Below, piece after piece: positions 57,522-64,000 of a stretch of 64,000 nt of DNA. The DNA lies in contig JAMWBK010000003.1 in NCBI GenBank assembly GCA_029953675.1, positions 2,294,001 to 2,358,000 on the forward strand. The letters are read 5' to 3'. Numbering within the stretch: the stretch's first letter is position 1; each line of letters begins with the position of its first letter. Below the pieces are notes generated by a model, which was not told where the DNA came from, searched no databases, and saw only the letters and a program-made list of their open reading frames with translations. Source of the stretch: Rhodosorus marinus (lineage: Eukaryota; Rhodophyta; Stylonematophyceae; Stylonematales; Stylonemataceae). A program made the translations under genes and the position numbers.

Positions 57522-60152
57522 ATGCGTGGCTTTCGCTTACAAGGTGAGGTCACCGGATGGCTGAGGTTGTGGAGCCGTGATGGAAGTGTTTTACCAGCTC
57601 GAAGCGTTCACATTCGACGGGTGCCGGAGAAAACGGACCGGGGAATTCGTGAAGATGTGAAGCGAAAATCAAAGCCCAAGATTGAGAATGATTTTGTTGA
57701 AACCGGACTTTCGGTCGCCCTTGTGGGAAAGCCGAATGTTGGCAAGTCGACCCTCTACAATAGGCTCGTTGATAGCGCAGCGGTTCGGGGCCATAAGTCT
57801 ATCGTACACCCGGAACCGGGAGTTACCAGGGACGTGATCTATGGTGAAGCTGTACTTCATGATCTCCGTTTTCTCGTCTTTGATACAGCGGGTTTGGAAG
57901 AGTCGATTGTTGATACCAAAGCTCGGACCAGGATCAAGTCCTTCTTCGACATCAAGGCTGTCTCTGGGCTTATGGCGATGGACGATTCGGAAATCTATAG
58001 AGCTCTTTATAGGGACATGGCTCTGAAGACTTCTCTTGCGGTCGAGAAGGCTGATGCAGTGCTCCATGTTGTCGACGCGCAGGAGGGAATGAGTGAAGTC
58101 GACAAGGATATAGCAAGATGGCTTCTATCCATTCATAAAGCAGATCGACTAGTCCTTGTGGCAAACAAATACGACTCTAAGCTAGCGGAACATAACTTCC
58201 ATGATTTCTTTGAGCTTGGCTTGGGTGAGCCTGTTCCCTTGGCCGCCACACAAGGCTTGGGCCTCGCTGACCTCTATACAAGACTGACTGGGGTGAGCAT
58301 GATGACCGTCAAAGAACGAAATCAGGATGGAAGTTTGACACCGGTCACGTTTCCGATTAGGCGTTCGAATACAGGCTTAAAGAAAAGGCTGAGCTTCAGC
58401 TCATGGATGATTCCGCCGAAGCGGCGCAAACGGTATGCTATACCAGGCATTTGTGTCGCAAGGGAACGTCTGTGGAGTGCACAGAATTTGAGGACCATCT
58501 CACAAAGAACTTTACATAAACGTGGTACCTAATAAGCGACTGATTGCTTCTAACCTACTCCTATGATCGTCGGCAGGAGGCCAATGCGCCCAGTCAAGGA
58601 TCAGACAGCGACCTGGACCAGGTACGGGGCAACTCGCCGCAACTTGCAGCAGACGCCAAAAAAACGCCGTTGGAAGTCGAACGGAAAAGGGAAAAGCGAA
58701 CGAAGGACGAAAAGATTACCCCGTTTGTCGAAGAAAAGGAACTAGATGCCGACTTGCCAAACCTGGCGCACGGTTCTGAGAAGTGGCAAAAGGCCATGGA
58801 TAATACTGAGAGGGACATATTGGTATCTATTGTTGGCCGACCAAATGTCGGCAAATCAACGCTTGTGAACAAGTTGTTAGGCAAGGTAACGATCATGTCA
58901 CTACCATGGTTTGGACCGAATCGCTCCGCAAGGCAATTTCTAAACGTCACCCTCGCTCTGGTGTCATTGCCACAAGAACGTCTGTTTAACTGGCCCAGCT
59001 GCAGGTGTGACAAGAGATTCTGTGTGGATAGACCATCTCTGGAAAGGCAAGCCCGTCAAGCTCGTGGACACTGCAGGTCTACGAAGGAAAGGCCAAGTTG
59101 AATCAGCAGTAGAAATCAAATCGATTCAAAACACTGTCAACTCTATTAAGAAGTCCCATGTGTGTATTCATATCATGGATGCCCAGGTGAGCGATCGACG
59201 CAGATATCTAGGGATCTGCTTCTAGCTCGTGAAGAACCTGTGTTGTGAATCCCCCCATATTGTAACTTTCATAAGCCACGCCCTGAATCCACAATACAAC
59301 TTGCCTCATCTGTAGGAGTATTGGACGCAGCAGGATGTGAAGATTACCAACCTCGTTTTGCAGGAGGGCAAATGTCTACTAGTGGCCTTGAACAAGTGGG
59401 ACTTAATAGAAGAAGCACAACGGAAAGCAGTGCTGGAGAATTTCCAGAAGACAACTCAGGGTCTCTTTCCCGCAGTACGCAAGCTCAAGGTTGTACCTAT
59501 TTCTGCTCTTAAGATGCAGCGTCAGTTCGATTTGTTGGATTCAGCGGTAAGCGCTCGGACGAGCCAGTCGGCTGGCCTTGCCTCCATAGTGGAGCCAGCT
59601 GCTAACCGAAAACCTTACGATACGGAATCCTAGTGCGAACTGTTCGAGAGATGGAGCGGATGGTTGAAGACTGCGGACCTGAACCATTGGCTTAGAGAGT
59701 TCAAAAAGATGGTTCCCATTCCAAAACGAAAAGGCACTAGAGATGTTAAGCGCTTCAACCTGGTTTTCGTCGCGCAGACCAACGTAAGGCCTGAGTATGA
59801 GCTGGAACTCATTCCTTGATTGTTCACTTGTACTCGGAGTGCTTTAATGATCTGAGGGTACCAGCTACTCACCACGCGCACATCTTTATTTTTTTTGTCG
59901 TCGCTGCCTGATCCGTATGTTCAGTCTCGACCGCCGACTTTTACGTTTCGAGGTGCTTCAGCTGCACAAATACCGGATGTGTACGTTCGAACCCTTGAGA
60001 ACGGTATTAGGAGAGAATTCGATTGGGCAGGTGTTCCAATCCGGCTGAAATTCCTGCCACGGGAAGGAAGAGACTTCTTGACAAAACCGGGTCACTTGAG
60101 AAGGAGGCCAAGGGGCGATCAGGAGATACAGCGGCGTTCAGAACAATACTAG
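57522..60152 (+). CDS. der: Der (EngA), tandem GTPase for plastid ribosome assembly
   Basis: Exons 57522-58292, 58361-58432, 58577-58885, 58977-59186, 59316-59546, 59634-59783 and 59925-60152 give 656 residues. The presequence (MRGFRLQGEVTGWLRLW, Arg-rich) has Phe at position 4. GTPase 1: GKPNVGKSTLYN, VTRDVIYGE, FDTAGLEE, VANKYD. A charged linker follows (EVERKREKRTKDEK). GTPase 2: GRPNVGKSTLVNKLLGK, VTRDSVWIDH, DTAGLRRKGQ, LNKWDL, PISAL. A KH-like domain closes: SRPPTFTFRG, YVRTLENGIRREFDWAGVPIRL. Known: Der is essential in bacteria for 50S subunit assembly and has plastid homologs. The length exceeds the roughly 450-500 residues of bacterial Der because of the transit peptide, an insertion after the first DTAG and the linker. 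Confidence 0.93.
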
Positions 60153-60956
60153 GGTATATAGGTAACTTTTTTGTGTCATTTTAACCTTGAGCATCGAGCT
60201 CGACAACTCAGAGAAAAGGGGAAGAATTGTGTGGTCAGTAACCACAAGAGAACCACATATTTCGCTTATGTAAAGACTTCACAGACCAACCTTCACTTGT
60301 TGGCTCCCAGTCCAGCCCGCCAAGCAGCTGAAGTAGAAGAATCTATACTAGATCAGCTCATTCGGGAGCGGCTAGTCCAAATTCAACATATTGTCAGTTA
60401 ATTAATCATCGCAGCTTGGAACAGTACACCTCTCCAAATTGATAAACAAGACCAGATCTATCCTATCCAAACGACAAGCCATTCCCAACTATCAACGGCT
60501 AAGCTTTGGGGATCAACCCAGTCTGCAAAATTCGAAGGTTGGCAACCTCGTCTGTGGATCAATGCTCGGCTTGGAACAGCGTATCCTGATGAACAAGCGC
60601 AGATCTATCCTCTCCAAGCGACAAACCAATCCAAAGCTATCTTGAAGGCTGAGCCTTCAGTTGGATTGTGTTTTTTTTGTTTACCAGGTTTCCGTTAATA
60701 GGGTTTCTGGATTTCTTCTTCCGAAAAGCTGACAGAGCTAATGGCGCGACGGCTTATATGAGTTCGCCGGGGATTCACTGTTGACCAAGCAGCGACAGGG
60801 GTGGTGGGACTCCATGTGTACGATAAAAAACCACGCTTGCTTTAGCGTTCGGAAACGAAGAGTTTTAGTTTTCTGAGGAAGATTGGGAATCTTTGGATTC
60901 GATTGGAGGAACGGATCTTGTTCGAAAGCGTTTTCTTGAGGTACTTTTCAGGGAGT
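60153..60956. other. Spacer with direct repeats
   Basis: A direct repeat lies at 60416-60501 and 60571-60647: TTGGAACAG, then AACAAG-CAGATCTATCCT, TCCAA-CGACAA-CCA and AGCTATC, about 75% alike. No gene was seen. Confidence 0.55.
60416..60647 (+). repeat. Diverged direct repeat, two copies about 155 bp apart
   Basis: Copies 60416-60501 and 60571-60647 share TTGGAACAG, AGATCTATCCTNTCCAA and CGACAANCCA in order. Confidence 0.65.
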
Positions 60957-62607
60957 ATGGACGATGGGAGTTCTGAGATGGAAGGGATTGGTGAGACAGC
61001 GAACGAAGTTAACGGAATGACTTTGAACGAATCGAGCACATCGGAGAAAGTCGAGGTCGTGGTGGCTGGAAAGGATAGACCGGCTCTTGTTCACAAGTTG
61101 GCGATGTGTGCTGTCAAGGCCGGAGGGACAGTTGTTGATCTTCAACAGACCATCGTTGAGAAGATGCTGAATTTGGCTATGATTGTCGAGCTGGATCTGA
61201 CGAACCCGGAGTCGAATAGGTTCTACAGGGACATTCTAGTCTGTGGGAAGAACTCTGGAGTTCATGTTGAGTTTAACATCAAGTCGGAGCGGGAGCGCCC
61301 CCTTCACTCCGGCGTCAAGAGCAAGTACGCTCTAACCGTTTTATCCGCCGAATCGATCGATGTTTCCACTCTCAAGGATCTAACCCTGCTGCTCTCCAGC
61401 AGAAACGTACGGGTATGCTAACTAGTCCTCAAAGTTCGCAATGAAGAATTTGTATCTTTTGCTTATCCGCGGAGATTTTTCCTCTTCCGTTTAGGTTGAG
61501 ACAATTAAGAAGCTTTCACAGGGCTCGATGAGATGCTTGGAGCTGGGAATCAAAACCGAACAAGCGTTGTCCCGAGGCGACCTGAGAAAACTTCGTGAAG
61601 ATCTCTACTCCTTTGGAATGAACAGATATATTGACATTGCGATGCAGGCCGAAAACTTGACGAGGAGGTCCAGAAGGCTCGTGGTCATGGATATGGACAG
61701 CACTCTGATTCAGCAGGAAGTCATTGATGAATTGGCCAAACACGCAGGGGTTTCGGATCAGGTGAAGGAGATCACCGAGCGTGCCATGGGCGGTCACCTA
61801 GATTTTAACCAATCGCTAAGTCAGCGCGCGGCACTCCTGAAGGGAACACCAGCGGCCACATTCGACAAGGTCATTGATAACCTGGTTTATACAGAGGGTG
61901 CCTCGTACCTGTGCAAGTCTTTGAAGAAGCTGGGCTACAGATTGGCTGTAATTTCTGGAGGATTCACGGCGGTCACCGAGCATGTGAGGAAAGTACTTGG
62001 TGAGTGTCTGAAACTGTCGAGTTGTGCACAACGAAATGTTTACTGCCGCCCACTAAGGATTTTCCCCGATCTTATTTCAATCGTCTTCTAAGGACTTGAC
62101 TATGACTACGCAAACCGGCTCGCTGTGGACGAGAACGGCTTTTTTACTGGGGAGACGTATGGACCGGTCGTGAACGCCGATATGAAGGCAGACCTGCTTG
62201 TGAGGATCGCTCAGGAGGAAGGGATTACACTCGATCAGGTTAGTACGTTCTCCGATGCGGAGAACTTTTCATTTCAATCTGCTTTGCGCTGCCCCGTCTA
62301 ACCCCATCTGCCCTTGTGGATTCCTTCGTCTCCTTGACTTTTTCAATCTGACAAGACTATTGCCATTGGGGACGGTGCAAATGACCTGAAAATGCTTGAA
62401 ATTGCCGGACTGGGGGTAGCCTTTAACGCAAAGCCAGCCGTGCAAGACCGGGCGAACTTCCGGATCAACCAGAGGAGTCTTGATTCGATACTTTATCTGC
62501 TTGGCTTCTCTGACGAGGATCAGCAGGATCTTAGAACGGGTATCTACGAGAGCCCCAGGACGGCTCCGGCGAGAAATCCGGTGATGCTGAAGGCGACCAG
62601 AATTTAG
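60957..62607 (+). CDS. serB: Phosphoserine phosphatase with N-terminal ACT-type domains
   Basis: Exons 60957-61412, 61495-61999, 62093-62238 and 62356-62607 give 452 residues. Residues about 30-190 form two ACT-like modules (VEVVVAGKDRPALVHKLA with IVELDL, and YALTVLSAESIDVSTLKDL). The HAD phosphatase follows: motif I VMDMDSTLIQQE, MGGHLDFNQSL, motif II VISGGFTAVTE, LDYDYANRLAV, and motif III/IV IGDGANDLKMLEIAGLGVAFNAKP. Known: SerB removes phosphate from phosphoserine in the last step of serine synthesis; two ACT domains before the catalytic part are typical of mycobacterial and some algal/plant SerB. No transit peptide is evident; the first 28 residues are acidic (GSSEMEGIGETANE), so it is probably cytosolic. 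The 50-residue tail (DQQDLRT, ending KATRI) is extra. Confidence 0.93.
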
Positions 62608-64000
62608 ACGGCCTTTCCTCACAGTTCCACGGGCCGAGGATGAATCCGTTCTGGGACAAGGGTCTTCCGCAATTCTCCACGGCGGGATTCATGAAAATTG
62701 GACAGATCTTGACCCGATGTAGGAGGTGCTCCCTGAGTGAACTCACAGGAGGATAACCGCTTGTTGCCTAGAGTGGGATTATTGGCAAACTACTCTTTCT
62801 TGTAGATGATAAATGTACTTCTATTGATTCACAAACAGCCGGACATGTCGCAATGCCGATCAGCGAGCAGTCCTTTCAACGCCGTTGCAATTTAGGTCCC
62901 CACGCTGAGCACAAGCCTTCCATGCTTTCTGATGCCTCAGCATTAAAACGTGGCATCGAAGCCTTAGGCTTCCCCTTACAGAGTCTCTGCTCAGCTCTCC
63001 ACCAAGGCGAACATCCCTTCCAAGTCAAAACATAAATCACCCACCATGTACTGGGAATCGAACCCACGCCTTCTAGTACACAACAACACCCTCAAAACCC
63101 CACCCATAAATTAAATCAAATTGAGGAAGAAAAAAAGAAGTCGACTAAGCATTCGACCAAAAACCAACATTTGACATCTAGCCATAAATAACTTCCTAAT
63201 TAAATATCATAAAGCCTATAAAATATCCGTTATTCAATATTCACGTTTAGAAAGGACACGTGGATTCTTTTAATTCATAGGTAGTAAATAGTTCTTTATT
63301 TATCTTAATTCGATCTTCTATTTATAAAACTAAATTTGTTTTAAGAGCTACGACTTAGAAATAGTTTTGGTGAGAAAATAGATACAGTATTTATTGGTTT
63401 TATTTTTATTTTATGAGCATAGATATCAGTTAAGAAACTCCGGGGATCGGGTTTTTTGAGGTTTCAGTGGGATTGGATCTCAGGATTCGATAAGTAATCT
63501 TAATGGGGGGATTGCTGGGGTTGGGAAAGGGATTTGGGAGAGGAGTTGGTGGGGAGGTAAGGGGATGGCTGGGGCTGGTGGGGAAGAGGGTAGAGGGGGG
63601 GAGACGGAGGGTAGGGAGGTAGGTGGGGGGAGGGGGGGGGGAGATGGAATTTGAGATGTGTTGATTTTCGGGGGGAAAGGTCATTTGAAGAGCTATTTAC
63701 TGTCCTCCTACCATTGTTTTTTTTCTCTTTCGTTTTTGATTTGGTCTAGTGCTGAGGATATTACAAGGATCGGGAAGATAATTTTTTGTTTTGTTTTTGT
63801 TGGCGGCTGTTGACTCGGACTTGCGTGGTTTTTTGGTTTTTTTTTTGGTTTTTGGTTTAGTTAAGGGGTTTCTGCTTTTTGGATGGTGGTGTTTTCGGGA
63901 ATGGTTTGGTGAGGTTTGGTGGTGGCAGATTGAGTGTTTTATCTGATCTGTTGGGGATGCGTGGTACGCGGACTGGTGAAAAAAAAACACAGAATTTTGG
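62608..64000. other. Terminal spacer, AT-rich then G/T-rich
   Basis: No gene. From about 63440 to the window end the plus strand is rich in G and T, the pattern found before other plus-strand starts. A partial tRNA-like T-arm on the minus strand (about 63048-63064) does not extend to a cloverleaf. Confidence 0.6.

Noticed and set aside
57669-58067. A 132-codon minus frame
   Set aside because: Antisense of the first Der GTPase domain.
63048-63110. A tRNA-like T-arm on the minus strand (GTGGGTTCGATTCCCAG)
   Set aside because: One mismatch in the T stem, no matching acceptor strand and no D or anticodon arm in the right places; at most a tRNA relic.

Overview
The window is nuclear DNA of a photosynthetic eukaryote with a primary plastid, most likely a red alga (Rhodophyta); a glaucophyte is the alternative. 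Genes are split by short GT-AG introns, mostly about 57-150 nt, with two that must be only 29 and 30 nt. The gene set mixes eukaryotic core functions (NAF1, GLE1, HAS1/DDX18, PP6 phosphatase, CTU1/NCS6, MIC60, ASNSD1, a THOC6-like WD40 protein, a ZC3H15/Tma46-like protein) with bacterial-type proteins whose N-termini look like plastid transit peptides (MutS2, RsmG, Der/EngA). Several of these begin with Met followed by Phe at position 3 or 4, the phenylalanine-type transit signal of red algae and glaucophytes. No signal peptide precedes them, which argues against a secondary plastid.

Layout. 0-2.5 kb: a PsbM-like plastid membrane protein cut by the left edge (-) and a small zinc-ribbon membrane protein (+). 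2.5-5.4 kb: a WD40/coiled-coil gene whose 5' part I could not resolve. 6.2-8.7 kb: NAF1. 9.9-11.7 kb: an AEC/PIN-like carrier. 12.9-14.3 kb: an unrecognised plastid-type protein with a GC-AG intron, tail-to-tail with a zinc CDF transporter (14.6-16.1 kb, -). 18.4-21.2 kb: MutS2. 22-23.3 kb: MIC60. 24.9-25.8 kb: an LYR-like plus ApaG protein. 27.4-28.2 kb: a ZC3H15/Tma46-like protein without zinc fingers. 28.5-29.7 kb: an ExoIII/APE nuclease (-), divergent from a small orphan. 30.3-32.1 kb: ASNSD1, ending 24 bp from the stop of the THOC6-like gene (32.1-33.5 kb, -). 34.6-35.2 kb: a [2Fe-2S] ferredoxin-like protein. 35.7-36.9 kb: QueE. 37.4-38.1 kb: a candidate type I membrane protein (-). 38.1-39.25 kb: three diverged tandem repeats. 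39.6-40.6 kb: CTU1. 41.0-41.8 kb: a HIT hydrolase (-). 43.2-44.2 kb: an orphan nuclear-type protein (-). 44.7-47.3 kb: GLE1 (-). 48.9-50.05 kb: RsmG. 50.5-52.8 kb: HAS1 (-). 54.5-55.7 kb: PP6 (-). 57.5-60.15 kb: Der. 60.96-62.6 kb: ACT-phosphoserine phosphatase. The rest is AT-rich or G-/C-biased spacer with repeats.

How the genes relate. There are no operons. Functional clusters appear only as a general theme: plastid ribosome assembly (RsmG, Der), RNP and ribosome biogenesis (NAF1, HAS1), mRNA export (GLE1, THOC6-like) and tRNA modification (CTU1, QueE). Exon boundaries below were chosen by reading frame, splice dinucleotides and protein-family continuity. No transcript evidence was available.
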